DNA of 64,000 nucleotides from Hymenopellis radicata (taxonomy: Eukaryota; Basidiomycota; Agaricomycetes; Agaricales; Physalacriaceae). Within the stretch, counting starts at the first letter, position 1, and every line of letters starts with the position of its first letter. The notes beneath the pieces were generated by a model, which saw only the letters and a list, made by a program, of their open reading frames with translations, was not told the origin of the DNA and did not search any database. The position numbers were made by a program, and so were the translations under genes. The stretch spans positions 1-64,000 of the forward strand of contig JADNRX010000225.1 in assembly GCA_015501595.1 (NCBI GenBank), written 5' to 3'. Positions 1 through 10,684 of this stretch are shown here, piece after piece.

Positions 1-689
1 CTGTAGCGCTGCGTGACACCGACTGTCCAAGTCAACGACGACGCCGGTAAAGGTTGCAGCCTGTCTTGTCAGGGCTTACGCGGCTGACTGGTGAGGCAAT
101 GTACAAGAGAAAAGAAATAGTTGATAGAGCAAGGAGGACAACACGAGAACACGCCAGCGTGGTGATGGTCATGGTAAAGAAAAGATGCCGACTTCTGAAC
201 GGTGTGATCACCATTCGGATAGCCGGACCTGGGATCCGGTCATCGTTCAATACGGTGATAGACGACGAACGGGGGTACATGTGGACCTGAGAGCACGCAA
301 GGAAGCAGTGCATAAGGTAATTCGACGTCTTCAATGAAAAGTAGGTTGACCGACTTACGGTGCAATACACAATCTGCTGTGTCGCGACCACGAAGGTCAG
401 TACCATCTTCACCATGACTGAAAAAACCCTGAAAAAATAAAATACTCTGAAACATTGTAGGAACACATCCCGACATATGCGAAGGCTTAAATCGTCTTCG
501 TTATGGTGCTGGACGTCGTACAAGACGTCGGAATCCACTCGGACCGATCATCCGAGGGGTGATCGAGCGAGCTTTTTGAGCGTAACTCTCGCTCTGACCA
601 CCACGACGCCCGCGTAAGTCCTCATGTTGAGGCCGCTCTGTCTACGATGCGGGCTGGAAGGAACGATTACAACATCGTTCCCGCTTCCA

Positions 690-1375
690 GGAACGAGCCG
701 CGTAAGGCATTATTTTTCCAGCACAGAAGACAACGACGACGATGCCGAGCAGCGTAAGCCCTCCTACGAGGCTACACGTCCATAGTACACCTCTCGCTGT
801 GCACTCTCGGACCGTCGTTCGCTGCTCGCCTGCCGCAATCTGGACGAACGCGATACCACTGTCTCCGAGACGAACGATCCCACACAGACCAGGCGGGCGC
901 GTGCTGAGCACGGCGCGAACACTTCTGAACGACGGTGTCGGCTTGAAGAGACCGAATCGACGAGGCTAGGGTTTGGGAACAAAATGGTGCGTGTTTCTTC
1001 TTGAATGCCTGCTTAATTTCTCTGATCGGGCATTTGATCTTTGGTTCTCGACCACCAGCACGATCGCCTTGTCGTCCTTCTCTCCCGTCATCACATAGCG
1101 TTTATAGGCCGCGAGCGCGGGACGCAGGCAGGGCCGAACTCCTGCCCGACATTTTCGCAACGACAAGCAGCCGCGTAAGCCCTCGACAGCAGGCAGCATT
1201 ATTTTTTCACGTCTCCCAGAAAACGACGGCCGATACAGGGCAGCATAAACACCCCAATGAGGCTGCTCGTCCACAGCACTCTCGCTATATTTTCCCCTCC
1301 AAGACCGTTACTGCTCCCCTGCCACTATATGGACGAACCCCACCCGTGCAACGCGAGCAAGACGAACTTGGTCTT
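690..1375. repeat. Divergent tandem duplication, non-coding
   Basis: About 700-870 and 1190-1370 align as two diverged copies roughly 490 bp apart. Both share a run like GGCATTATTTTT, then AACGACG, then GAGGCT, then TGGACGAAC, all in the same order. I see no gene in 1-1478. The only recurring motif is GCGTAAGCCCTC followed after a few bases by GAGGC, near 611, 753 and 1172. The same motif also occurs inside the hAT-type element at 6562-7716. Confidence 0.5.
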
Positions 1376-1478
1376 TATTCGTGCGTCTTTCGTTTTGTAG
1401 TTCCCGAATTTCTCATTGAGCCGACTTAGCAGACGCAAGCTCTTTCCTAGATACCCTGTTTCCCGCGCGACAACCACC

Positions 1479-2610
1479 ATGGCCATCGCCTCGTCCTCCA
1501 ACGGCCTACGACAAAATACGACGCACTCCTCCGCCCCATGGCTGGTCCAAAAATTCGGCGGCACTAGTGTCGGCAAGTTCTCTGTTAACATCGCTAGAGA
1601 TATAGTTTCGTGCGTCTACAGAACCAGTCTTAATTTCGTCCTCTCTTACTCGTCAACAGCACGTATATACATTCCAACAAAGTAGCCGTCGTATGCTCGG
1701 CGCGCTCTGGATCCACAAAAGCCTTGGGCACCACCAACCTGCTGTTAAAGGCTGCTTCGGAGGCACTGTTTAGATGCAAATCAAAATCCAATCCCACGTC
1801 TGGGACCGCGACACCGAATGGCGTAGGACTTTTCGCCCGACTGAAAGCTCACAATCCCCGCCGTCCACTCCACGCTCTTCATTCGATCAGCTCGCGCTTA
1901 CCCCAGCCCACGAATTCAGTCAGACAGTGGATCTTATACGGCAGGAGCACTTCAACAGGCCAACATCCGTGATGCTGACATTAGGAAAGCCTTCGAGGAT
2001 GAGGTTGATGCCGATTGTGAATGGCTCCGGAATTTCCTCTTTGCTTCTCAGATCATCGACGAGATTTCGCCGCGCGCGAAGGACAGCATTGTTGGCCTTG
2101 GGGAACGCCTTGCGTGCAAATACATGACCGCTGTCGTACGCGACCAGGGTATCGACGCGGAATATGTGTCGCTGGAAGATATCGTTCCGGAGATGGACGA
2201 CGATACATACACGGGCTCGCTCGATCAGGTGTTCTATGACCGTCTGTCTGTTGCTGTGGGCGAGCGTGTACGAGCTTGTGGCGCGCGCGTCCCGGTTGTC
2301 ACTGGTATAGTTTTCCCATTTCCTTAGTCTCATCAATTAACCTCCTACAGGGCTTCTTTGGACCCGTCCCCGGCTCACTGCTCACGCAAGTAGGTCGCGG
2401 TTACACAGGTTTTCTTTCCGCCCTGCTCGCTGTCGGTCTTTCCGCTGGCGAACTCCAAATCTGGAAAGAGGTGGATGGGATATTCACCGCCGACCCGCGC
2501 CAAGTCGCTACCGCACGCGTGATACCGCTCATCTCGCCCGACGAGGCGGCAGAATTGACTTACTATGGGAGCGAGGTTGTCTCACTAAGATCCTTGTCAG
2601 CAACCGCTGT
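1479..2610 (+). pseudogene. Aspartokinase (aspartate kinase), truncated and frameshifted
   Basis: This is a remnant of the enzyme that phosphorylates L-aspartate, the first step to threonine, methionine and isoleucine. The start ATG lies in a good context (ACCACCATGG). The first exon ends in the hallmark WLVQKFGGTSVGKF, followed by an intron (about 1613-1661), then VAVVCSARSGSTKALGTTN. Next come IVGLGERLACKYM, PVVTG and, after another intron, GFFGPVPGSLLTQVGRGYT and EVDGIFTADPR, all typical of the kinase domain. The frame breaks near 1950, between LIRQEH and QANIRDADIRKAF, by a one-base shift. After YYGSEVV (about 2580) similarity stops, so the two C-terminal ACT regulatory domains are absent. 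I infer a non-functional copy. An intact paralogue would be expected elsewhere because the pathway is essential without amino-acid supply. Confidence 0.8.
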
Positions 2611-2639
2611 GTTACGTGTAGGTCGCTGTTCCTTGTCCA

Positions 2640-3340
2640 GCCGACGCTGATGCCGCCGCTAACCATTCCCCAGGAAATTGCTATCCGCGTCTTCCGAACG
2701 GCACATGAGCTGGCGATGCACAGTGCAAACAGTTGTGATCACTCGTACGAGGACTGCTTATCGGCGCATCGTCAAGAGGTCGGCAATCGCCAGTGAGCCG
2801 CCGAATCACAGCTCATCCATTACGGCTGGTGGCGGTGGACGTGGTATATGTATTGTTCGCGAATTGTCTGACTCCAAGTCATCTTTCGAACATGCTGAAG
2901 TAGAATTAACAATGCATTAGTTTCTGTTTTAGTCTGGAAGACACATTGAGGCATCTAAAGTAAATGACTGCTATATGGCTTACCCTTAAGTGTACCAGAG
3001 TTATCATGAGTTGACAGGTGCAAACCCTTATGCTTTGAGGGGGCTTGAAGTTACCCTAACTGCATTAAGGCAACTCAAGCTTGTCACTGTTGCAGTCTCA
3101 GCCTTGAGATAGCTAGAGGTGACTCAGGACACCTCTATGCCCTCTGGTCAGCCACTGTGACAGTAACTAACTCAGGCCACCTCTGGCCCACAGGCCGTTT
3201 CCTGATGTAGCCGCCATTTCTAGTTTCTCCACTGTCGCGTATGATGTTGTTGGTGCCGCGAAGAGCGACAACCAGACACTGTGGGCGCAGGTATATCTCT
3301 TCTAGTTCGTCCTCCGTCTGGGTTGATGAACCTGGCACCA
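2640..3340. other. No gene recognised
   Basis: No convincing coding sequence or transposon end was found here. Short imperfect repeats containing TTGAG and GTGACAGTAAC are visible. A similar TTGAG-rich stretch recurs at about 4730-4850. Confidence 0.4.
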
Positions 3341-3356
3341 GCTGTATCCCACCACT

Positions 3357-3811
3357 ATGACCCGCGCCGAGTGGCTAGATTGGATTAAAACCCGTCAGGA
3401 AGCGGGATACTCTGCTACAGTAATCACACTCGACGTAGTTTCGGATCCGCTGGAATCGAGAAACTGGCGTGCTGGAAATGAACGTGAGTTAACGTTCTTT
3501 GTAACTTCTCGTAGACGCTGATCGGAATCGCAAAACCAAGACGCGACTCTAGACGCGCCGTTCCTGAACATCATAACATGGGACGACGTCCAATATCTTA
3601 AGGACAACAGCCCTTTGCCCATCGTTCTGCAGGGTATCCAGACCTACGAAGACACCGTTTTGGCGCGCGATATAGGTGTCGCAGCGATCTACTTGTCGAA
3701 CCACGGGAACCGCGCCGCTGATGGCGTGCAATCGCCACTGGAGGTCCTTTTGGAGATTCGCAAGAACGCTCCCGGACTGGTTGACGAGATTCCTATCTTC
3801 ATTGATGGAGG
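3357..3811 (+). pseudogene. FMN-dependent 2-hydroxyacid dehydrogenase fragment
   Basis: This is a piece of the flavin enzyme family that oxidises L-lactate or glycolate (cytochrome b2 / glycolate oxidase fold). The first exon reads EAGYSATVITLD, the family's RAEAAGYKALVVTVD segment. After an intron (about 3484-3514) the second reads APFLNIITWDDVQYLK, LPIVLQGIQTYEDTVLA, YLSNHGNR and PLEVLLEIRK, ending in IPIFIDGG. The active-site His of the SNHG motif is kept, but the normal GGRQ is NR-AA. Nothing N-terminal of the barrel middle is present, and the phosphate-binding segment that should follow IDGG is missing. The sequence then runs into a minisatellite. It is most likely a dead fragment. Confidence 0.75.
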
Positions 3812-4139
3812 TGCGTCTTACCTCGTCGTGAATGTCAGGATTAAAGAAGCTCACGTACCACAAAGGCATCTACACAGCGACCACGACCCGACAGCAACCA
3901 CGACCCTCCAGGAGTGCCCGCGACTCAATGTGACAATGACTCGACCAGGATAGCCGGACGACAAAGACTACGATGCAGATCCCCGACTCAACATCCACCA
4001 CAACTATGACCACAACCACAACCTGACCACGATCCGCCAACAACAATACCCTAACCACGAGCGAACCTCGACAATAATCTCGAGGACTGCAACCCGACGA
4101 TGAGAACCCAACTACGGCAGCAAGAACCCTAACAACGAC

Positions 4140-4335
4140 CACACTCCAACGAGGCAGCGAGCACGATGACGAGGACCCCGAGAGCATGATGATGATGAGG
4201 ACCGAGCCAGTGCCAGGATGACGAGGACCCAGTGAGCATGGCGATGATGAGGACCAAGACGACGACGAGGACCGGGACAAGGATCAAGACGAGGACCAAG
4301 ACCAGGACGAGGACCAAGACAACGGCCAGGAGCAT
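4140..4335. repeat. GAGGACCAAGAC-type minisatellite
   Basis: Degenerate short tandem units of GA-rich sequence (GACGAGGACC, GAGGACCAAGAC) run from about 4140 to 4330 and decay on both sides. The open frames here are repeat artefacts. The stretch 4340-4900 that follows is AT-rich and holds no gene I can support. Confidence 0.7.
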
Positions 4336-5112
4336 GACGATTGAAGACTGCGTTTCAATGACGGCGAGGACCGAGCTTGCGCTTTGATGAGAACGGAGTC
4401 AGTATGATGAAACAGAATCATAACAACCGTGTAAGCGCGACACTCAGTGCACAACGAGGCAGTGATTACAGTGTGAATAGATGCCCGGGATAGAGGATTA
4501 GCTTGAGAAGGATGACTGTCGAGATTTTTGTATTAGCTAGCTATATTAGTATGAATAGGATAGATTTAGAGTATACCCAATGGAGAGATATGTATACTAT
4601 GAATTTGAGCATATCTTCTGCTGAAGTAACTCTTGAATTGCAATTGTCCAGTGTTTGGAGCCTTGGATATGTCACATTGAGCTTACTACTGTTTAGTTAT
4701 AGTTACCTTCTAATAACTTCTAGTTAATTTATAGTTGAGTATGGTTGACTTGAGTTAACTTGAGTGATCTTGGGTAGCTTTGAAGTTGACTTTAAGATGG
4801 GTCAATCCTGGACTGTGTGTTAAGTCAACTTCTTGCTTTTCAAAACTTTTTAACCCTAGGTCAACCATATTCTCCTGAGCTGGCCGTATTCTACTTGAAG
4901 ATAACACCTATTTTCCTGATGCAGAATACAGCTCTTTAGCCAGGCGTTTACGTCCAGTCACGAGAGCCTCCATGGTTGAGACATCAGAAGCCAGTCCAAG
5001 CAAGCCATTAGCCAGTGTAAGTCGTCGTCGGAAGGCACGTAGGAAGGCGGTAGTTGATGCAGAGACCCTAGCTGCGTTTGGAAAGCGAAGCGTTAAGAGT
5101 GAGCCACCAATC

Positions 5113-6209
5113 TAGAGACCTCAACGAGTTTCCGGATCACAAGGAAACTCGAGTACTTGATCCGGTCGGGGGTCTCGGTGATCCGACTCGTTTGATCCGC
5201 GGATCGATAACGAGTCGGATCACACACGGATCGCGAGTACGGCCTTGGAGGCACGAGTACTTGCCGCGAGTACTCGGTCTGACTCGCAATTATGTAGATA
5301 TATATTTAAGCTAAATTTACAAATTTTTTGTAAGTTAAACGGGCCCTTGTGTGGCCCAAATGAGCCGTTCGCGTGAATTTCTCGCAAATTCTCACGATCC
5401 GGCAAATGCCGACAGGCCGCGTAAGCGTGCGATCGGGTCATTTCACTTGCTTCGTACCATCACTACCACCACCCAGAGTGCGACGATTGTCGCCTCTGCC
5501 GCTCTGACGATTGTCAGGCGGCCTTTGGGGTGTGTGTTTTGACCTTGGCTGCATGCCAGGTGCTGGATCTTTGGCTTGGCACCATGCCGAGCCTGCTGCT
5601 GCTGTCTCTGCGACAGCAGCAGAGGACGACAACGACGACTGGACCGCGGACGACGGAGGACGATATTGCGATGACGCTGGACGTCGCCGATGCATGAGGA
5701 TACCAACAACGTGTTCACGAGGACGCGTCGACGACCATACCAACAACAAGATGACGCGGCGATGGTGGCGGCGGCGGGATGGCGAGCCAAGGCGAGAACA
5801 GTTTTAGGTGAGTTTTTCTTCCTTTTTCTTTATTCACTGCCATCCCACCACCACCACCATCACCACCATCTCACTGTCACTCCCTCCATCACCACCATCA
5901 CCACCTCCACCCTCAGTCCCTGCTTCATGCACGGCTGAGTGTCCCCGTGCAATTGCCCGGGGATGCTCGTCGGGCATGAATGGACTTTGGGTTAGGTGAA
6001 TGCACGCGATGTGACGTGCGAGTATTTTTGACTCGTTGGCGATCCGGATCGCCAACGAGTACTCGCCAGAATCGCGAGTACTCGACTTGTTTGACTCGCG
6101 AGTAAACACGAGTCGAGTAAAAGGCGGATCACGGGTACGCGCTTTGGAGCGCGAGTACCCGCTTGACGGATCGCGAGTCATACCCGAGTATGACTCGTTG
6201 AGGTCTCTA
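5113..6209. mobile_element. hAT-type non-autonomous element E1 in LINE-A
   Basis: The ends are TAGAGACCTCAACGAG and its exact inverted complement. They are flanked by the perfect 8-bp duplication CACCAATC (5105-5112 and 6210-6217), the hAT signature. The element is 1,097 bp and encodes no recognisable transposase. The subterminal parts are packed with CGAGT/ACTCG motifs in both orientations, and a CACCAT microsatellite lies at about 5848-5915. Confidence 0.9.
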
Positions 6210-6561
6210 CACCAATCAGGCGATTTTCAGCGGTCAGAGCCTGGATACGAGGAGACGTGAGAGCAGTGGTACCCGATTTCCGTTTGAACGGACGACGACG
6301 ACCAAAGACAGCCTCGGCCGTGTTGGTCATGATATCCGTAAGTCCGTCGTATAGCCGAACCCAGGAGACATCGTCATTAACATCGATATCAAACAATGAA
6401 AGGTCTAACGCACGCTTCTCGGCCTTCTCCTCGAAAACTTCAAACAGCTTCCGTGCAGACCATTTTGGAAAGCACAGTCGCGGTCGAGAAACGTTGGGTA
6501 CGAGGTCATTGTACTGCAGACTTCCGCGGCTTGAACAAGGCACGACAAAGCCCAGTATAGC

Positions 6562-7716
6562 TAGTGAATAGCCCGGGTCGGAGCACCCGGTCCGGGTCAC
6601 GGATGCGGGTATGTCAGGGTCCGGGTAGGGGTCTCGGTCCGAGAACCCGCTGAGACCCGCGTCACCCTTTCTTACCCGTGCCGTGGTCCAGTTGGACCAC
6701 ATGTCATAATACAATTAGGGTACATATATTTATATGAAAATTATCGAATTTATTTGGGCTCAAACGAGCCCAAAGTCGTCGAGAAACGATGTGGCAAAAG
6801 AATTTCCGTGATCGCCGAGCTGGCCGATCGTCCCGGCAGTTGCCGGATAACGATCGATCCGGTCAGATCTCGGTGCTCTACCTCTTACCACCACAGCACG
6901 ACCTTCGTGTCGTGCTCGTCGGCCCCAGGAAAATTTCTGGGGCTTCTCTGATCTGTTTTTCTACTTTGCTTCGCTCTCCTGGCGCGGCTTGGCTTTGCGC
7001 CGGCTGCTTCACCCTCGGATACGTTCCGGGGTTATATCTTGTGCTGGTCTTCGCGACGGCGCCCTTCTGGACTGCGTAAGCCCTCAGGACGAGGCCGCCT
7101 TGCTCTTGGACATCGTGCGCCGACTTGACTTCGCTCAGCGCCCGCCGCTGCGCCCTCGGATACACTCCGGGGCGCATTCTGCGCTTGTGTCTTTGAGACG
7201 ACACCCGTCCAATTGACTCGCGTAAGCCCTTGCAATAAGGCCGCCATACTGGGATGACGATGGTGGCGTCGGCGACGATGACAGGTGATGACTTTGCGGG
7301 CTGGAGGGCGTCGCGGACGCGTCCAGTCCAAAACAGTGCGCATTTATCTGACTATTTTATTCTAATGTTCATGTAGCTGTGTCCACCTGTCCCAGCCTGC
7401 GTCGCCGCGCTCTCCCTCCACTCGTCCCATCTTCTCGCGTCGTTCTCCTGAATCTCCCCATGTACCACCGTTGTGTCCCTTCCCTGTTGCCATACAACAG
7501 GGTGGGCATCAATTGTGTGTGTCGTGTGCGTCGTGCACGTCGCTACCCCCTGCGCAATTGCTCGGGGGGTCAGCGGCGGGCACGAAGAGGAGTTCTGAGC
7601 GCAACCCGAGATAATTTCGGCGGGTAACCCGCACCCGCACTGCGGGACCGGGTAAGTTGAGGGTACGGGTAGGGGTTCCAACCGAAATACCCTCGGGACA
7701 CCCGCGCTATTCACTA
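6562..7716. mobile_element. hAT-type non-autonomous element E2 in LINE-A
   Basis: The ends are TAGTGAATAGCCCGGGT and TAGTGAATAGCGCGGGT (as inverted repeats). The flanking 8-bp duplication AGTATAGC is perfect (6554-6561 and 7717-7724). It is 1,155 bp long with no transposase seen. Its ends closely match those of the 4.05-kb hAT element at 59671-63716 (TAAGGAATAGCGCGGG), so E2 is probably a deletion relative or cross-mobilised derivative of that family. Two GCGTAAGCCCT motifs lie at about 7071 and 7222. Confidence 0.9.
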
Positions 7717-8589
7717 AGTATAGCCCGATGATCAGTAACGGGCACAAATTCCTGGGGTTTATCAGCGACAAACACAGTGGCTTCAATGGTAGAAGTGCGG
7801 GAAACAACTAGCCGATCTATAATGTTACCCTCTCTTGCATCTCTCTTGCCATCCTTCTTTGGGCAGCAGGTCCAGTCGTGAGCGCGCGTCCGAGATGAGT
7901 TCAGGCTCCAGACATCAATCGCGTTGCAGTCCTCAAGAAACGATAAGAAAGGCTGCCGATTCTCAGATGTCGCCCGCTCCAGAGCAGAAACAGTCGCATT
8001 CAGATCACCAGAGAGAGACCAGCCGTGAGGCGTCGACCGAACTAATGTTGTAAGCACAGCCCAAAACCTAGGTTTTTCACCAGGGTCCCACGGTGCGTAT
8101 ACCCCAAAGATACGATGTCGAAAGGCGCCACCGGTGTCATCTGGGAGAGCTATGTCAACAGCAACCACCCTACCCTTGAGAACAGCATCAGTAATTTGAA
8201 CACGATTAATTATTTGAATATCTTTGCGAATGCCCACAACAACACCCCACTTCCAAGTTCCAGCAGTCGGTTGGGAACATTCCTCAAACATACTATAATC
8301 AGATGTCGGCAGCTTCCCAGAAACCGGTGTTGTCGACTTCAGTTCAGAGATAACGAAGACAGCAGGTGAGCGAAATCGAATTGCGGTGTTGACAGCGTGA
8401 ACTTTCAACGAGTGACCCAGACCATTAGCGTTTAGTGCATAAATTGAGAGAGACGAAGCCGGAAGAGTAGCCGACACAGGTGAGATTAGAACCGAGACCA
8501 GTAGTAAGTAAAATAGAGAACGAAAGCGAAACGAACGTGGTATAAGTAGCGGAGAGCGGAGCAATAATGTATAACGTAAAGTATGGGTA

Positions 8590-8738
8590 CTGTACTATTA
8601 CAGCATGGTCTTCGCATAACGCGTAACGGGGGGGTCATTTAATCTTATCAGACCCCGCCGATCACCTGGAAATCCTTATCGGGTTTCCATCAATTTTTTT
8701 TTACAAAAATCTGTGAAGACTTGCCTGTAATAGTACAG
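8590..8738. mobile_element. Tc1/mariner-type MITE in LINE-A
   Basis: This is a 149-bp insert with 14-bp perfect terminal inverted repeats CTGTACTATTACAG, flanked by TA on both sides (8588-8589 and 8739-8740). It carries the stop codon that now ends the upstream LINE-A frame. No coding capacity was seen. Confidence 0.8.
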
Positions 8739-9953
8739 TAGTCCAAAATATGAGAGCGAGCAGCAGCATGAGAAATGTATATACGCCAAGAGCTGAGACC
8801 ATATGAATCGTTTTTAAGACTGAGAACATGCCGTCAGAGACTGAGACAAGACCAGAGAGAGGCAGACATACAGCATTAGTCATTTCAGTATCCTCAGGAA
8901 GAACGCTGTGGACGACCGTCGCCTCTTCCTCATCCTCGGTCACCATCTCTTCCCGCGTCGTCGCTGAGAAGCCATCAGCCGAAGTCGGCTGATGCCGCTT
9001 GCGCTTAGGAGTCGGTGTCACAGGTGGCGAAGTAGCAGAGAGAGCGGGAGTAGGAGGAGGACGCCGGGGCTGGGGAGAAGAGATGGAAGCTGGAGCCATA
9101 CTGCTTGTGATTGCCCTGTCTGCATGGTCCAACTTGTCATTAACAGCTTGGATTTCGGTGTGGAGGGACTTCAGCTCTGCGTTCAAGTCATTCAACACGG
9201 CGTCATCAGTCGTACACAACCGTGCCGAGATAACATGATCGAGCTGACGCAAGAGTCTGGTGCGTTCATCAGCGAGCTGACCACGTATGTGAAGACCAAA
9301 GATAGAATGTTGGGCTTTCACCGTCATGTCTGTCAAGGCGACCATATTCTTCGCTAAACCCTCGAAAGCCTGTTCCACTGATCCAACCCGTCTGTCAAGC
9401 GCTGCAAAACCTGCCGTCTGATCCTTCCGTAGAGAGTTCACCGCTGCGTGGATGTCATCCAGGGCAGTCTGCATATGACCGCCTGCCTCCCGGATAGCAG
9501 ACGTGGGGGTACGCTGAACCCATGAGTTCTCGGAGTTGATATCGTAGACTAGGCGGGGATAGACGGCGTTGGGGACTGACGGCTTGACGTGCTCGTCAAA
9601 GAACTGGGTGCTCTTCAAGACGTACTGCGAACCCTCCCAGTTGCGCATGCGAAAAATGTAGGCGTCGCCGTCAATGCGACTGTCAGAGAATCGAGTTGAT
9701 CCTTTGTCGTCATGAAATTTTTTGAAGAAGCGATCCAGTGTATGTTTCACCGTGTAGTCGTACTGCGAGATCCCTCTAACCGCCATTTCGAACGGGCCCT
9801 CAGGTTGCACCTGGACAAAGGGCTGGGTGAAGATGAGGCGTGAGGGAGAGGGACGAGAGTCGGCAGGGGTTGTGTTCGACGCGCCCGACGCGCACCATGC
9901 CATTCAAGTCATCTTACATGCTAAAGCGAAGTTGTCGTTTCTATTCTTCTGTC

Positions 9954-10072
9954 CTTCCCTCCTTTCGCCCGTTATCACTATTAAAACCTTTTGCTCCTCA
10001 CGACTTAGTACTGTCCTTCCTCCTTTCGCCGTTATCACTATTAAAACCTTTTGCTCCTCACGACTTAGTACT
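9954..10072. repeat. Two 60-bp direct repeats in the LINE-A 5' leader
   Basis: GTTATCACTATTAAAACC begins at 9971 and again at 10031, with nearly identical flanks over about 60 bp. Their place just upstream of the LINE-A start codon suggests promoter monomers of the kind some LINEs carry. That function is inferred. Confidence 0.65.
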
Positions 10073-10580
10073 CTCCAATCAGCGGAACTTTTTGAGCTTC
10101 TGTCGCTCCCCACTTTCTAGGATACCTCCCTTCCGAACGTAGGCAATTGCAAAGGCCTGCTACCTCAGAGTCTCCAGTACTTGCTGCACGTTTGTTCGCT
10201 TGATGACCCACCTTTTTCCGAGGAACGACCCACTACGCAGCGACGACGAAAGAATCTGCTGATCACAGTACCTGGGTATCTCCGTGCCTCCGGCTGCATG
10301 ATTGGCAATCTGGTTTCATGTTGGTATTGCAACAGATCAGTTCAAGACCCCTTAAAAGGTGAATATGCAACGACACTGTTGTTGTTCGTGGCGCACCGAC
10401 TTGGATTGACCCTTCTTCAGGACTCGTCTACGGAGGGACCGACATTCAATGCGCGAAGGGTTCCACTCAATGCCGACTTCTATGTGAAGCTGAACACGCC
10501 AATGAGCAAAAGTTCGGATACTCTAAAGCGAATCTTTAGAAGCCGCTACCTAGTGTGGATACTTTTCGCTCGCTGAAAGG

Positions 10581-10588
10581 TATAAAAG
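10581..10588 (+). promoter_or_regulatory. Putative TATA box of the SDR gene
   Basis: TATAAAAG lies 97 bp upstream of the ATG at 10685. Between them is a CT-rich leader ending CACG just before the ATG, as expected for a fungal promoter. No gene was recognised in 10100-10684. Confidence 0.5.
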
Positions 10589-10684
10589 CCTGGAAAACGA
10601 GGTCGAAAAACAAGGACCTCGCGTCTCCTCTGCAGCATCCAACGAATACCTCTTTCAACTTCATCGAACTACTACAACGTCACG

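Larger units (their letters stand above)
4930..9903 (-). pseudogene. LINE-A polyprotein: coiled coil, two hydrophobic segments, EEP endonuclease
   Basis: The frame starts at ATG 9903. Residues up to about 365 include a coiled-coil-like region (spaced Leu/Ile around LLRQLDHVISARL) and a Pro/Ser-rich stretch with KRKR. Then comes a hydrophobic stretch (YTFLMLLLALIFW). In the present sequence a stop follows at 8701, but that stop lies inside a MITE. Without the MITE the frame joins the downstream frame, giving a second hydrophobic stretch (LFYLLLVSVLISPVSA) and then an endonuclease/exonuclease/phosphatase domain. Its motifs are LNANG, SELKS, GVYAPWDP, GDLNA, IDRLVVS and VPVTDHRAI. The frame continues through the linker at 6560-6218 and 5112-4925. 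A reverse transcriptase should follow but is missing. The alternative, two separate ORFs, is less likely because the downstream frame has no ATG of its own near its start. Confidence 0.75.
4925..10100 (-). mobile_element. LINE-A: old non-LTR retrotransposon, 3'-truncated, with three later insertions
   Basis: The element runs right to left. It has a 5' leader with two 60-bp direct repeats (9954-10072), a long coding frame from 9903, and an endonuclease domain between 8564 and 7725. Linker sequence continues through 6560-6218 and on to 5112-4925, where it fades before any reverse transcriptase appears. Three insertions interrupt it: 8590-8738, 6562-7716 and 5113-6209. Non-LTR copies are usually truncated at the 5' end by incomplete reverse transcription. 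This copy keeps its 5' end and lacks its 3' end, so a later deletion is the likely cause. Confidence 0.75.

Noticed and set aside
4129..4335. Leu/Val-rich minus-strand frames
   Set aside because: Artefacts of the GAGGAC minisatellite read in reverse.
5690..5999. His/Thr/Pro-rich frames near the CACCAT repeat
   Set aside because: They are translations of a microsatellite inside hAT element E1.
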